Of a stretch of 64,000 bases of DNA, positions 34,996-48,387 are shown piece by piece. How positions within the stretch are numbered: the stretch's first letter is position 1; the number at the start of each line of letters is the position of its first letter. Below the pieces are notes generated by a model. That model did no database searches. It was not told the origin of the DNA and saw only the letters and a program-made list of their open reading frames with translations. Source of the DNA: Chimonanthus salicifolius (Eukaryota; Streptophyta; Magnoliopsida; Laurales; Calycanthaceae); the NCBI GenBank assembly GCA_013350335.1, contig CM023535.1:38128069-38192068 (forward strand), written 5' to 3'. The position numbers and the translations under genes are program-made.

Positions 34996-36017
34996 GGCCA
35001 AAAATGGCTAAATGGGTCAAAGGGCCCAAATGGGACCCAACGGGTCTTAATGGATTATTTGACCATTGTGTGAGTTTAAATTAAATGGGGTTAAGCTGAT
35101 TTGATCGGAAATCAAGTGGAGTAAAAATGGGTAGGCCTGATGCACATGTGAAAACCAATTACAAATGACCAAAATACCCATAATTGGGTCATGGAGTCAA
35201 AAACGGGTCAAGGAGCTAAAGGGGGACCCAACGGGTCGGGTTGACTTAGTTGACCACAGCCGACCATGTGGGCCCACAAATGAGTTCAATGGTGAGTTAA
35301 ATCAGGTTAAGTGGAATTGATTTTATTTAGTTTGAATTAAAAATGAGTTGACTCAAATGCATTAAATGATTGTCAATTAATGAGGTGAGTTGGGTGAGTC
35401 AAAATGGAAATCAATGGGACTGTAAATCAGTGAGTTCAAAGGGAATAGGAGTAGTTTGGCTCAGTCATAACCACCAAAACAAGTCCCACACGTTGGGGAC
35501 TTGTTGGGGTGATTTCCATGTTAAATTTTAAATGAAATACATGGAAATGGGAGGTGTTGCTTGGGGAGTTGAAAGGCTGCATAGGCAGGTACCAAGGGGT
35601 GCATTGGATAGCACCCAAGACCCATCATTTTTGGTAAGAATTGATGAGGGAATGGAGGGGTCTTGGGGGCTGAAGTACTAAAGGAAACAATCACCAAGGT
35701 TGGCCGATTTTTACTTTGCAAAGCCAAGAATTTCCATCTCTCTCTCCGTCTCTCCAATTTTTTTTTCCTAGCTGGAATATCAGAGGTGTTTGCACCAGCA
35801 GATCAAGCACAAAACAGCAAAATAAAGGAAGAAATAAAAGGGAGAAACCAAGGACCAAAGGCAAGAAGAAAGATTGGAAGTTTGGTAAGTAATTATATGT
35901 TATTTTGGTTTAATAACATGGAACAAACGGGGTGTGTATTGGGCCATGGTTATGGTCGAATACACCAAGGTTTTAACCTTGATTAAGAGAGGTTTTAAAA
36001 TGGTAAAGATGACCATT

Positions 36018-37150
36018 GGGTTCGGCCACCATGGAGGGCCGAACCCCATGTAAAAGATTGGTTGGTTTTCATGTTTTGAAACATGGAAACCATGGAGTTT
36101 TATGGACTATTTTTAGATGATTTAAAGTGTATGTTTTAAAAAGGTTAAAACATAAATAAGGAAGTTTGATTTAGACCTAGATGAATGATTAAGAAATTCA
36201 AAACCAAAGGTCATAGGGTTCGGCCACCATGGAGGGCCGAACCCCATGCAAATGATGGTTTGGTTTTGATGTGTTTGAAACATATAAACCATGAAGTTGG
36301 TGGACTGTTTTTGATGTTTCATTAAGACTCAATTGCATGTTTTAAAGAGGGTTAAAAACATGGATCTGAATGACATAAGGACTGAAGGTATCATGGGTCT
36401 AAAACAGTGGTTTAAAACCAATGAGATGGACTATTTGGATCGGCCATCTTGGATGGCCGAATCCCATGAAGTATGAGGGTCATCTAGACAAAGAGATGAA
36501 CTTATTTGGATGGTTTCTAAGAGGTATAAATGTAGCAATGTTATACTGATATTGTATGTTTAAATAACACCTAAAACATGTTTGAAAGACCAAAACATGG
36601 ACATAGCGTTCGACCACCTTGGATGGCCGAAACCCATGTAAGTAATTGATGTGATTTGGTGAAGTTTAATTTACTGTTTTGGTGGATGTTTATGCGGCTG
36701 AACCATGTATAATTCATGGTTGAGTTGGCATGATTAAACCATGAATAATCATGGGTAATTGATGGACCAATCAGATCAAGAGAACCATTGGGTTCGGCCA
36801 TGTGCATGGCCGAACCCCATGGGGCTATTTTTGGGATGAATGGACCAAGTTTATGGGTTTTCTTATGTGTGTTAAATGGAAATAAGCTTGCTGATTTTGG
36901 TTGGCCAATAGAGGGCTGAATCATGTAGCAATCATAACCAAAAAAATTATGCATGGATGTTGGAGTTATGGAACCAAGGGAACCATTGGGTTCGGCCATA
37001 TGTATGGCCGAACCCCATGGACCATTTTATTTGATTGAAAACAAATAACAAATAACAAATAACAAATAACAAATAACAAATCATGGTTGATGAAGGAAAG
37101 TGGGATAAAAACCCATAGGATGTGGTTCGGCCACGTAGTATGGCCGAACC
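36018..37150 (+). repeat. seven 29-bp-type palindromes in the LTR
   Basis: Units near 36018, 36216, 36438, 36608, 36789, 36987 and 37122. Two of them (36018 and 36216) have a longer centre, with GGGTTCGGCC and GGCCGAACCC separated by ACCATGGAG. The unit at 36789 is GGGTTCGGCCAT, short loop GTGC, ATGGCCGAACCC. Confidence 0.9.
37041..37080. repeat. 7-bp microsatellite (ACAAATA)n
   Basis: Between five and six perfect ACAAATA units between the sixth and seventh palindromes of this LTR. Confidence 0.95.
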
Positions 37151-38370
37151 CATCAATGATTATTTGATAGAATTGGGTTAAGTAAAAAATGGGATTAAAG
37201 GTGATGAATGAAGAACCCCACATGATGTGGATGGGTCGTAGATGTGATTGAATAAGTAAATGATGTTATGACTTACTGATTGATATATGGATAAGGTACA
37301 GGAAGTTGAACGACGTGCGAGTCGTGACCGGGTGACGCTAAAGAAAGATCAATTACTGAAGTGAATCTTCAGTAGGTTTTCTACCTACTTGTAACCACAG
37401 ATTTACCCTAGTTTTCTTTATGAGACTCTTGTATATTTTTATGTGGTTTCGAATGATATGTTATGCATTTACAAATGGCATACAAAGCATTGACATCTCA
37501 TGCATGGACATGGGATGATAACTGAGGTTCTACAGTGTTGCAATTATGAGTTACGTCCTCCTTAGGCGATGAGAGTCCCGCCAGGAGGAGTAACATGATG
37601 ATCATAGTCACAATGGTCTCCTTAGGCGATGAGAGTTCCGCCAGGAGGACTAATATGTGATATGAGTCAACTCAATGATGAAGAGATGGAAGTGTATTGT
37701 GATTTACCTTGACGGTGCGAGGCACGTCAAGTGATGGCTATGAATGTACATGATGGGAGAGACTCATTGCATGTGCATACTTCATAGCATTGTTTTACCT
37801 GTTTTTGATGATCATGTAATATGATATATATGCAAGTTTTATATGCTAACATGTGGTAGCCCTGATTCGGGAACCTACTGGGCGCGTTGATCTAACGCCC
37901 TAATTCTATCCTCAGAGGATAATGCAGGTAAAAGGAAAGGGAAAGAGAAGGTCGATGACCGGGAGGGGAGCCAAGCCTAAGTGCTTGAATGATGAACAAG
38001 ATTATTTATCTACTGTCATTTGAATTATATTTTGATGGACATGTAATAAGTTAATACTTGCTATGGTTTGATGAGACTATTAACTATGGATGGTTGTTTA
38101 TCTTAACTATCATTTGGGACTGTTACTTGCTATCTTTTCATATTATTTCCGCAGTTAATCTAGTTTATTCCGCATGTTGTAGTTTGTTCCATGTGTGATT
38201 TATTATCATGGTCTAGTCCATGTGCACATGGGTGGCCAGTTAAGTTTCAGACTTGGGTAGTCTGAACTTAGCTCGCGTCGTGACGCCGCCTGCTCTCTTT
38301 CGATGTTTTATTATTATTTTTAAAAAAAAAATTAGACTCTGATATTTCTCGGAGAGGGTGGGGCGTTACA

Positions 38371-38498
38371 TACTAGAACAAAATGGATGAACATAGAACT
38401 ATTGTGAGGACCAAAACTAGATTGGTAGCCCAAGGGTACACTCAAATTGAAGGAATTGATTTTGATGAGACTTTTGCTCCCGTGGCACGATTTGAATC
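38371..38498 (+). pseudogene. copia element D: RT fragment (part 2)
   Basis: After the TSD the plus frame reads [19 protein letters not shown], then [20 protein letters not shown], a textbook segment of Ty1/copia reverse transcriptase upstream of the catalytic YVDD. It continues IGTKWIY from 34621-34644. It ends at GAATC (38494-38498) where gypsy element E inserted, and the rest of RT and RNase H would lie beyond the right end of the window. Only one stop (TAG just after the TSD) is seen in this piece. Confidence 0.95.
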
Positions 38499-41442
38499 TG
38501 TAACGCCCCGCCCTTTTTCACTATGCTTTCCGAAAATCAGAGTCTATTTTTTTTAAAAGAGTGATAGAGAGCGGGACATCACGACTCGAGCTAAGTCCGA
38601 ACTTCTAAAGTCCGACCCTTAACTGGCCAACCATATGTGTGCATGGACTAAGTCCATGAAAACGGTTCACACATAACAATATAAACATACAGATAAAAAT
38701 CATAATTGTGGAATTATAATAGAACCTAAATCTATTCCATTTTAGATAGCAAAGTACTCAAAGTCTTATCCATAATTAACATAACATAATTATCCAAATA
38801 AACATCCAACCATAGCAAATTATCTAAATTATTACATGCCCGAAGTCTAGTTACTCAAATTACAAGTCCATAAGTAACTTAATCAAAATATAAACTAAAA
38901 GCATCCAAGCTCCTATGCTTGGCCCTTTTTGCGTTCATCGTTCTCCTCATTTCTTGTATCATCCACTAGGGTAGAAGTAGGGCGTTAGAACAACGCGCCC
39001 AGTACGTATTCCATTTAGGGCCTACACATGGTTGGTACAAATCATATATAATAATATAAAGTTAAAAACCATATAAACCATGCCGTGTCATGATGTCAAA
39101 TGCAATGAGTCCCACCCATCACAAGTACAAATAAGTACCCCCACATAGGTCTTTCAAACGCCCCGACGGAGTGTGGCCGCTCCTGTTTCTTCTCGATGGA
39201 AATGCACATCAAGGTATCCCACATTGGTTTTTCGGACGCCCCGACAAAGTGTGGCCCCTCCGGTTACATATCCTTCACCCCATGACATACATGAGATGCT
39301 AATGAAACACATGCTATTTTATATTGTAAACATAGCATTAAAACTCACATTTGAAACATATCTTTTACAACGTAAATTCATCAAAATAAGATAAAAACAT
39401 TGTACATAGACCCATGGTTTCAAAGAGGTAGAATCCTACCAAAGACCACTAACGAGTCCTTGCGCTTTCGTCCGGTAACCGCTCACGATCGTTCATACCT
39501 TGTGAGGTCCCGTTACCTTATTACACAACAATTAATTAAACCCATGTTCCAATTGATTTCTTATCATATCTAAGTCCAAAAACACCTTAGTGGGGTTCAA
39601 CCATACAACATGGCCAAACCTCACCCACTTGAATTTGTCCATCTTTTGATTTAACCACTTACTTCCAAATAAATCATTTCACAAACCCTAAGTCCACAAG
39701 ATACAACAATTACTTAACCTTGATAACAACAAAGTCCACAAAACAATCCCCATGGGGTTCGGCCATACACCATGGCCGAACCCATGGTCCATTATTTCTA
39801 TTTAATTACCATATTGCCATCCATGGCTAACATTCCATTAATCTAACCATTCATACATTAAATCCATAAATCATTCCCCATGGTGTTCGGCCACACACCA
39901 TGGCCAAACCGATGGTCTATCATTTTCACTCTTATTTACTTCTTTGCCATTGTTTCCATTACCTTATGTTTAGGTTCCAAAACATAGGTCCATGACTAAC
40001 ATTTTATGCACAAACATTCTTCATGGGGTTCAGCCATTCACGATGGCCGAACCCAAAGTCCACGATTCTCCATCCTTTACATCATTTTAGCCCATTTACA
40101 ATCCTTAATTCCTGTACATGGGGTTCAGCCATACACCATGGCCGAACCCTATGGTTCTTTATTTTCCTTAAAAATATATCAAACCTATATGATTTGATCC
40201 TTTGATGATTCTCATTAATACATCCATAATTTTCATGCTTTGAAACCCAATAAAATTATTAACCAACTTCCATGGTTTTCATGATCTAATTGCATCTAAA
40301 ACCATCAACCATACATCCATTTAAAATAAATCATAAATAACCTTTCACATGGGGTTCGGCCATACAACATGGCCGAACTCTATGATTCATCTTTTCCTCC
40401 CATAAATCAAATAACCATGATCAAAGTCTTTGATGGGGTTCGGCCATACGTCATAGCTGAACCCATGGTTCTCATACATAAGTCCATTTACACCCTTTAA
40501 AACCTTTTAAAATTATAAACATAACACTATGGTTTTCATCCTCCAAACTTCCATTAAAATAACCAATGTCCTTCCATGGGGTTTGGCCATACAACATGGC
40601 CGAACCCTATGGTTTATCATTCCATTAAATTACTATATTCATCCCCCAATTTTTTTCCATGGGGTTCGGCCATATACCATGGCCGAACCCTATGGTTCCT
40701 TTCTTTAAACAAAATTATCAAAATACTTACCGGTTCCGCGACTCCTCTGATTTTCCTTCGCTCTGACTTGTTCTTCCGTAGCCTCTTTCTACTTGATCTT
40801 TCACATAGCTAGCTGCCCTCTTCTTCTCTACACACTGCCGAGAACACCTTCTTGCCGGAGCACCCAGCGTCAACCCTCCCTTGATTGTGTATGCCGTGCG
40901 CCCCTCTTGTCTCTCTTTTATAAACTTCCAATCGGTCCTATATGGCTGAAATAACACATAACGATTTTAGCCGTGTGGGAAGATTGCAACTGCTATTCCG
41001 GTTTAGTCCAAAAATCGTAACCTCATGTGTTTAATCTTCGACACCTTCTTTATTTAGTAATCCCCTAGTATCACTTTTAATCAAAGGAAAGGATACCTTT
41101 TAGCGCATCATCATGGATATGGATATCTAATATTCAGCCAATCAACCTATATGTAATATTTAGACATCATTTTTATTTGGATTAGGCAATCGGATGTCAT
41201 TGCCTAATTCAACTCATCTAGACGTGTGGCCCTTTTTAGGACAATCCCTTATTTATAGACATATTGCATTATCATTTTAATTCAGCCCCATTTAATTTAA
41301 ATTGAACCTTATACCATAACCGTTGGGTCCTAATTGGGCCATTGACCCAACACCTTACCCATCTAAGTTTATTATCTGTTAATTCACAATTAAAATGGCA
41401 AATTCCGTAAATATTGATAACTTTGAATTCTGAGGTATTACA
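38499..41442 (-). mobile_element. 3' LTR of gypsy element E
   Basis: On the minus strand it begins TGTAATACCTCAGAATTC (41442) and ends GGGCGGGGCGTTACA (38499), 2944 bp. GAATC at 38494-38498 is the likely duplication; its partner is off-window. It contains nine 29-bp palindromes plus the conserved boxes (inverted): TAGTCAACGC-type and CCAAGCTCCTATGCTTGG hairpin near 38907, CACATGAGATG-type box near 39290, and GTAGAATCCTACC near 39427. The partner 5' LTR starts at 46377 and is closely similar. Confidence 0.93.
39592..40692 (-). repeat. nine 29-bp-type palindromes in element E 3' LTR
   Basis: Units near 39592, 39751, 39884, 40025, 40121, 40352, 40438, 40578 and 40661. The 39751 and 40661 units have both 12-base arms intact. 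Several others carry single arm changes (TTCAACCAT, TTCAGCCAT), and 40438 has its right arm decayed to TCATAGCTGAACCC. Confidence 0.9.
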
Positions 41443-44400
41443 ATACAACCCTCTTTTTAAAATTTTTGTCCCGAAAATCGAGTGAAATAGGGTTTCAAAC
41501 AATTACATAAATAGCACAGGATGAGCTGTTCTCATTTCCGACTCGAGTTCCCAAGTGGCTTCCTCAATGCCATGTCGATCCCATACCACCTTGATAAACT
41601 GGATTGCTCGGTTCCGTAATACCCTTTGTTCTGTGTCCACCACACAGACAGGTTTTTCGACGTATGTCACGTCGCTTTGGAGATCCTATGTCTTGTATAT
41701 TCAGTACATGAGAGGGATCAAGATTGTACTTCCTCAACTGTGAAGGGAGTGCCAATTGATAAACCACGTCCCCCATCCTTCTTATGATTGAAAACGGCCC
41801 CACATATCTTGGCAACAGTTTTCCCTTTTTTCCAAATCTCATGTGTCCCTTTCGTGGCGAGACTTTCAAGAACACCATGTCTCCCACTTCAAATTCACGG
41901 AACCTCCTCCTCTTGTCAGCATAGCTCTTCTGACGACTCTGTGCAGCCAATAGATGTCGCCGTGCAACTGTATCTGCGCTGTAGTCTCTACAACCAACTC
42001 AGGTCCAATCAGTGCAGGCTCACCGGCCTCTTTCCAGCACACAGGTGATCTACATGGTCTACCATATAATGCCTCAAATGGAGTCATCTGGAGGCTTGCC
42101 TCGTAATTGTTGTTGTATGAGAATTCTACCACCGGCAAGTGATCCTCCCATCCACCCTTGAAATCTAGTATGCATGCTCTCAGCATATCCTCCAATGTTT
42201 GTATTGTCCTCTCAGACTGCCCATCAATCTGTGGACGGAATGCCGTGCTAGTCAGTAGGTCTGTTCCCATGGCCGACTACATGCTCTGCCATACTCCGCC
42301 GGTGAATTGACCATTTCTGTCAGACACAATAGTCCAAGGAATACCATGCAATCTGATGATATCCTTGATATATCGTCGACCCAAAGTCTTAGATGAGTAT
42401 GTCATCCTGGTGGGAATGAAATGTGCAGACTTGGTCAGTCGGTCTACCACGACCCATATCGCATCGTTTTCCTTTGAAGACCTTGGCAACCCTGTCACAA
42501 AATCCATGGAGATGTGCTCCCATTTCCATTCCGGCACTGGTAAGGGTTTGAGTAACCCTGGTGGCTTCTGATGTTCCGTCTTAACCTACTGACACGTTAA
42601 ACAATGAGCTACAAATTCTGCCACATCCCTCTTGAGTCCGTGTCACCAGTAATGTCTCTTCAGGTCGTGATACATCTTGGTGCCACCCGGATGAATTGAG
42701 AGTTTGGTCGGATGTGCCTCAATCAGTAAATCTTTTCTGCAGCTCTTAGGCACATATATCCTTCCTCGGAATACAAGACCCTGTCCTGGTCATAACTCCC
42801 ATTCCGGTATGACTTCACTAGTAGACATCTCGGCCCATATCTCCTCCACTTCCGGGTCTATCCATTGTTCTTGTTCAATTTTAGTAACCATGTCGGACCG
42901 TATGATCAGATTGTACATACTCCCATGGTTATTGATATATAGATTAAACTCTCGAATGGTATTCAACATCTACCATTCTGTCCTGATCAAACATGCCACT
43001 GATGCATGTGATATGCGGCTGAGGGCATTTGCCACCTTGTTTGCCTTGCCAGGGTGATAATGAAGTGCGAACTCATAATCCTGCAGATATTCCATCCATC
43101 TGCACTGCCTCAAGTTGAGCTCTTTCTGATCAAACAAGTACTTCAAACTCTTATGATCTAAAAACACTTCAAATTTCTCGCCATATAAATAGTGTCTCCA
43201 GTTTTTTAGAGCGAAGACCACTGCGGCTAGTTCCAAATCGTATGTAGGATACAGACGTTCATGTATTTTCAATTGTCTTGACCCGTATGCCACCACACGA
43301 TGACTTTGACTGAGTGAACACCCCAATCCCTCTCCTGAAGCATCGCAATGTACCTCATAACCCTTGCCTCTTTCCGGCAAGATTAAGATAGGAGCAGTTG
43401 TAAGTCTCTCCTTCAATTCTTCAAATCTCTGATTGCACAGATCTGACCACTCATATTTGACTCCTTTCTGAGTGAGTCGAGTAAGTGGAGATGCAATTTT
43501 TGAGAAGTCCATGATAAACTTTCGATAGTAGCCAGCCAATCCTAGAAAGCTACGGATCTCAGTCACATTTTTCGGTGCTTTCCAATCTCTTACTGCCGCC
43601 ACCTTCCCCTTATCCACAGCTATACCTTCTGCTGATATCACATGCCCCAAAACGTTGACCTCAGATAACCAAAATTCACATTTGCTGGCTTTGGCATATA
43701 GTTTGTTCTTCCTCAAAGTGTCCAGAACTATCCTCAGGTGCTCAACATGTTCTTCCTTGCTTTTGGAATAGATCAGGATGTCATAAATAAATACAATAAC
43801 AAACTGATCCAAGTGAGGACGGAAGATCATGTTCATTAAATCCATGAACACAGCCGGTGCATTGTTGAATTCAACGGCATGACTACAAACTCATAGAGTC
43901 CATACCGCATTCTGAAGGCTATCTTCTCTATGTCCTCCTCCCTAACCGGGATTTGATGGTATCAGGACATCAGGTCAATCTTAGAGAAATGACTGGACCC
44001 TCTAAGTTGATCAAATAGATCATTGATCCTGGGTAGAGGGTACTTGTTCCTGACTGACAGCTGGTTCAGTTTTCCGTAATCAACACACATACGGAGTGAA
44101 CGATCCTTCTTCTTCACAAATAAAACCGTAGCCCCCCAAGCCGATGTACTGTTTCGGATGCAACCTCGTCTGAGCAGTTCATCAATTTGTTTCTTTAGCT
44201 CGGACATCTCTGCTGGTGCCATCTGGTAGTGTGGTAATGACACTGGTGCAGTGTTAGGGTACAGCTTGATTTCAAAATTAATCTCCTTTATGGGAGGCAA
44301 GCTAGGGAGTTCTTTTGAGAATACATCCGCATAGTCCTTTACTATTGCCGGAAGTTCAGCCACTGGTGCCTTGTTGATTTGGATACTGTTCAATACTAGA

Positions 44401-44849
44401 TGACTCAACCCTTCATGCAGTCTGCTTTGTTTGTCAGTACGTACCACATTTTGTTTTCCCTCGGGTGACCAAAATGTCACCCTACGGCGATAGCAATCAA
44501 TGTTGGCCTGAAAGCTAGCCAATAGTCCATGCCGAAGATAATATCGTACTCTGTCATATCGAGTACCAAATAGTTGAACTCAAATCTGAGTCCAGCGAGT
44601 TCAGTATTCACTGCTGTGCATATAAGCCCCAATGATGTATCTCCGACGGGGGATACAATGGTGAGTGATGTAGACAGTTTTTGTATTAAAGTTCCAGTTG
44701 CAGATATGAATGCAGCAGATATGAAAGAGTGGGATGCTCTAGAATCAAATAAAGCAAAGGCGTAGGAACTACTGACTACCGCCATACCTTGAATCACAGA
44801 GTGATCCTCTGCTGCTGGAGGAGCTAAGGTAAACAACTGTCCAGACCCT
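41443..44849 (-). pseudogene. element E pol: protease, RT, RNase H, integrase, chromodomain (inactivated)
   Basis: Domains on the minus strand: protease with LFDSRAS (about 44746) in place of the family's DSGAS, so the flap-side Gly is lost; RT with [28 protein letters not shown] and, at about 43785, FIYDILIYS where the catalytic pair should be FIDD, so the first Asp is Tyr; RNase H with [20 protein letters not shown] and [16 protein letters not shown]; integrase with [22 protein letters not shown] and LPVVEFSYNNNYEAS (DDE residues present); the YVGPFSI module; and a decayed chromodomain near 41550. Frameshifts occur near 43860-43960, 42560-42960 and 42275. The polypurine tract AAAAAGAGGG lies near 41450. 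Similar to G and F, one family. Confidence 0.93.
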
Positions 44850-45970
44850 GTAGGCGCTCGTCCCGCCTGGTTAAATGTCCTGCCTCCTCATGAATTAGCT
44901 GGTCTAGCTGGTGGGCAAGATGAACCTTTGGAATAAGAGGGTTTGCTGAGTTGTGGGCATTCCCTCTTAAAATGGCCCGACTGATCACAATGAAAGCAGT
45001 TGTTCACCCCTTTGGGAGCTTGAGTGATTGATGCAGATGGGAAGGGATGATTTGGACGAAAGCCCCCTGTTGACCCAGTGGATGGTGAGGGTCTGTTAAA
45101 GTTCGGTCAGAACTTCTTGTTGGGCTGAAAGGTACCCCTCCCACTTTGAGCTCGGCAGTTGTCAAAACGCACTAACTCAGCCATATCTTGCTCTGCTATA
45201 GTAGCCCTACTGACCACCTCCGCCAATGTAGCTACCTTGAATATGGTTACCATGGCCCTAATACTTGGCCGAAGGCCCAGCTCAAACTTGCGTGTCCTTC
45301 GATACTCTATATCCACCATATAGAATGCATAACAAGCCAAATTTAGAAACTCCTGGTGGTACTCTGCCACCGTCACGGTACCTTGTACCAAAGATAGAAA
45401 AGCTTGAGTCTGGCACTCCTTCTCCTCCTCAGGAAAATAATGGTCCAAGAAGGTAGCTGAGAATTGATCCCAAGTCATTGCAGTCCTCTCTCCTTCCAGA
45501 AGAAGTGCTCGCTGCTTCTCTACCACATCCCACCATTTACTGGCATCATCGATCAGTTGTGACGTGGCCAGTAAAATCTTGTCAGCATGACTCGAAATCT
45601 TGAGTAGGGTCAGGATCTGAGTGATCTTTTTCAGCCAATTTTCTGCTCCGACAGCCCCTTCTTTCCCTTTGAAATAAGGAGGGCGTTGTTGCTGGAAGTC
45701 CGTGACCATGCTCCTGTCATTGGTCTCGTTGGTGGTTCCATTCCCTTTCAAGGGCTGTTGAAGCACTGAAGTGAGCACCGCTTGAACCAAGTTTTGTAAT
45801 TCAAAAGGCACCACCGGTATATTCACGCTGCTTTGTTCCTCCTCCTCTTGGTGGGATGGTTGTTCTTCCTCTTCATGTCGAGATTGTCATTCATCCTCTT
45901 CATGTTGAGATTTTACTACCTCCTTTTCCTTCCCTTTCTAGTTTTGTCGGGTATTTCTCTTTGGAGGCAT
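44850..45970 (-). pseudogene. gag: element E gag
   Basis: Start ATG at 45970 (MPPKRNTRQ), followed by Glu/Gln/Ser-rich residues with two in-frame stops (TAG after RQN, TGA after EDE). From 45826 the frame is open for 239 residues through the capsid region: FQQQRPPYFKGKEGAVGAEN, LKKITQILTLLKISSHADKI, SKWWDVVEKQRALL, WDQFSATFLDHYFPEEEKE, FELGLRPSIRAMVTIF. A CCHC knuckle, CFHCDQSGHFKREC, lies at about 44950-44995 in the same region after a short break. The N-terminal stops make it non-functional. Confidence 0.92.
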
Positions 45971-46361
45971 TTTTCCCTAAGCCATTGAAAAATATCATGA
46001 CTTATTTTTCATTGTAAAGTTTGTATTTTCCTATTTTGGGGAAATTTCCAAATAAGCACTCTTGATGTTTCTTTGTTTTTGGGGAATTCCCTAAGTATCT
46101 ATTGTTTGTTTCTCAATTCGGGTATATTGGGGAAATATATCCTATTTTAATATGTTTGATAAATCCATTTATTTTTACTGTACTTCCTTTGCTATCATTC
46201 ATTGTTGTTCTCAGATTGAATGTTCCGTTTGAGTCTAACAAAGTAAATTAATTCGGCCCCCGTGCAGCGAACCCCGAAGAGTCGGTTAGTTGGGAATCTT
46301 ATCTGTCAGTGAGACATGATACCGTCTTAATGTTACTTAGAAATATTCAATCTCTCTGTTT

Positions 46362-46373
46362 CGCTTTGATACT
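46362..46373 (-). other. probable primer-binding site of element E
   Basis: TAGTATCAAAGC on the minus strand, about four bases from the 5' LTR end. It resembles the initiator-Met site TGGTATCAGAGC with two differences, consistent with decay or an alternative primer. Confidence 0.55.
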
Positions 46374-46376
46374 AAC

Positions 46377-47222
46377 TGTAACGCCCCGCCCTTTTTCACT
46401 ATGCTTTCCGAAAATCAGTGTCTACTTTTTTTTTTAAAAGAGTGATAGAGAGCGGGACGTCACGACTCGAGCTAAGTCCGAACTTCTAAAGTCCGACCCT
46501 TAACTGGCCAACCCTATGTGTTCATGGACTAAGTCCATGAAAATGGTTCACACATAACAATATAAACATGCAGATTAGAATCATAACTGCGGAATTATAA
46601 TAGAACCTAAATCTATTCCATTTTAGATAGCAAAGTACTCCAAGTCTTATCCATAATTAACATAACATAATTATCCAAATAAACATCCAACCATAGCAAA
46701 TTATCTAAATTATTACATGCCCGAAGTCTAGTTACTCAAATTACAAGTCCATAAGTAACTTAATCAAAATATAAACTAAAAGCATCCAAGCACCTATGCT
46801 TGGCCCTTTTTGCGTTCATCGTTCTCCTCGTTTCCTGTATCATCCAGTAGGGTAGAAGTAGGGCGTTAGAACAACGCGCCCAGTAGGTATTCCATTTAGG
46901 GTCTACACATGGTTAGTACAAATCATATATAATAACATAAAGTCAAAAACCATATAAACCATGCCGTGTCATGATGTCAAATACAATGAGTACCACCCAT
47001 CACAAGTACAAATAAGTACCCCCACATAGGTCTTTCGGACGCCCCGACGGAGTGTGGCCCCTCCGGTTTCTTCTCGATAGAAATGCACATCAAGGTATCC
47101 CACATTGTTTTTTCGGACGCCCCGACGAAGTGTGGCCCCTCCGGTTACATATCCTTCACCCCATGCCATGCATGAGATGCCAATGAAACACATACTATTT
47201 TATATTGTAAACATAGCATTAA
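46377..47222 (-). mobile_element. 5' LTR of element E, 3' portion only
   Basis: It begins (plus reading) TGTAACGCCCCGCCC at 46377 and matches 38499-39350 closely through the tail, the CCAAGCACCTATGCTTGG hairpin, and the CCCCGACGGAGTGTGG units. It stops at 47222, where element F inserted (ATTAA 47218-47222). The rest of this LTR should resume to the right of the window. Confidence 0.93.
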
Positions 47223-48387
47223 TGTAACTCCCCGCCTTTTTTCACTCGCTTCTTCCCGTAAATTCAGAGTCTATTTTTTTTTTTTTAATAACAAAGTAGA
47301 GTGATAGAGAGCGGGATGTCACGAAGCGAGCTAAGTCCGAACTTCTAAAGTCCGACCCTTAACTGGCCAACCCTATGTGTGCATGGACTAAGTCAACGAA
47401 AATGGTTCACACATAACAATATCAACATGCGGAATAAAAATCATAACTTACGGAATTATAACAGAACCAAGTTCTATTCCATTCAGATAGCAAAGTACGT
47501 CAAGTCCTTAATCATCATTCAAATCTCATAATTATCGAAATAAACATCCAATCATCTAAGTTATTACATTCTGAAATCTAGATACTCAAAATATAAGTCC
47601 ATGAGTAACTTTATTAAAAATATAAACTAAATCATCCAAGCTCTTATGCTTGGCCCGTCTTGTGTTCATTGTTCCTCTGATTTCCTGTGTCATCCACTAG
47701 GGTAGAAGTAGGGTGGTAGAACAAAGCGCCTAGTAGGCATTCCAATTAGGGCTAACACATGGTTAGTACATAACATATATAATATCGTAATGTCAAAAAC
47801 CATATAAAATCCATGCCATGCAATGATGACAAATGCAATGAGTCCCACCCATCACATGTACATAAAAGTACCCACCACATAGGTCTTTCGGACGCTCGAC
47901 TGAGTGTGGACCCTCCGGTTTCTTCCTAATGGAAAAACACATCAAGGTATCCCACATAGATTTTTCGGACGCCCCGACGGAGTGTGGCCCCTTCAGTTAC
48001 ATATCCTTCACTCTATGTCATACATGAGATGCCAATGAAACATATGCTATTTTATAACATAAACATAGCATCTAAAATCACATTTTGAAACAATTCCAAC
48101 ACATGCTATTTTATCATATAAACATAGCATTTAAAACTCACATTTTGGAACCTATCCTTTGCAATATAAATTCATCAAAATAAGATAAAAACATTGTACA
48201 TAAATCCATGGTTTCAAAGAGGTGGAATCCTACCAAAGACCGCTAACGTGTCCTTGCGTCTTTCGTCCGGTAATCGCTCATGATCGTAAACACCTTGTGA
48301 GGTCCCATTACCTTATAATATAACAACCAATCATAACCAAATCCCACTTGATTTACAATATTTTAAGTCCAAATCCATAAACCAAAC

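Larger units (their letters stand above)
34645..38370 (+). mobile_element. solo gypsy LTR in copia D RT, perfect TSD, duplicated head
   Basis: It starts TGTAACACCCCAATTTCTC at 34645 and ends GTGGGGCGTTACA at 38370, 3726 bp, with TACTA at 34640-34644 and 38371-38375. The first 178 bp form a divergent extra copy of the LTR head, and a second TGTAACACCCC begins at 34823. It has seven 29-bp palindromes, the GTAGGTTTTCTACC box (37371), the CTCATGCATGGACATGGG box (37498), tandem CTCCTTAGGCGATGAGAG units (37557 and 37617), the CTAACGCCCTAATTCTATCC box and the tail. No coding region. Confidence 0.95.
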
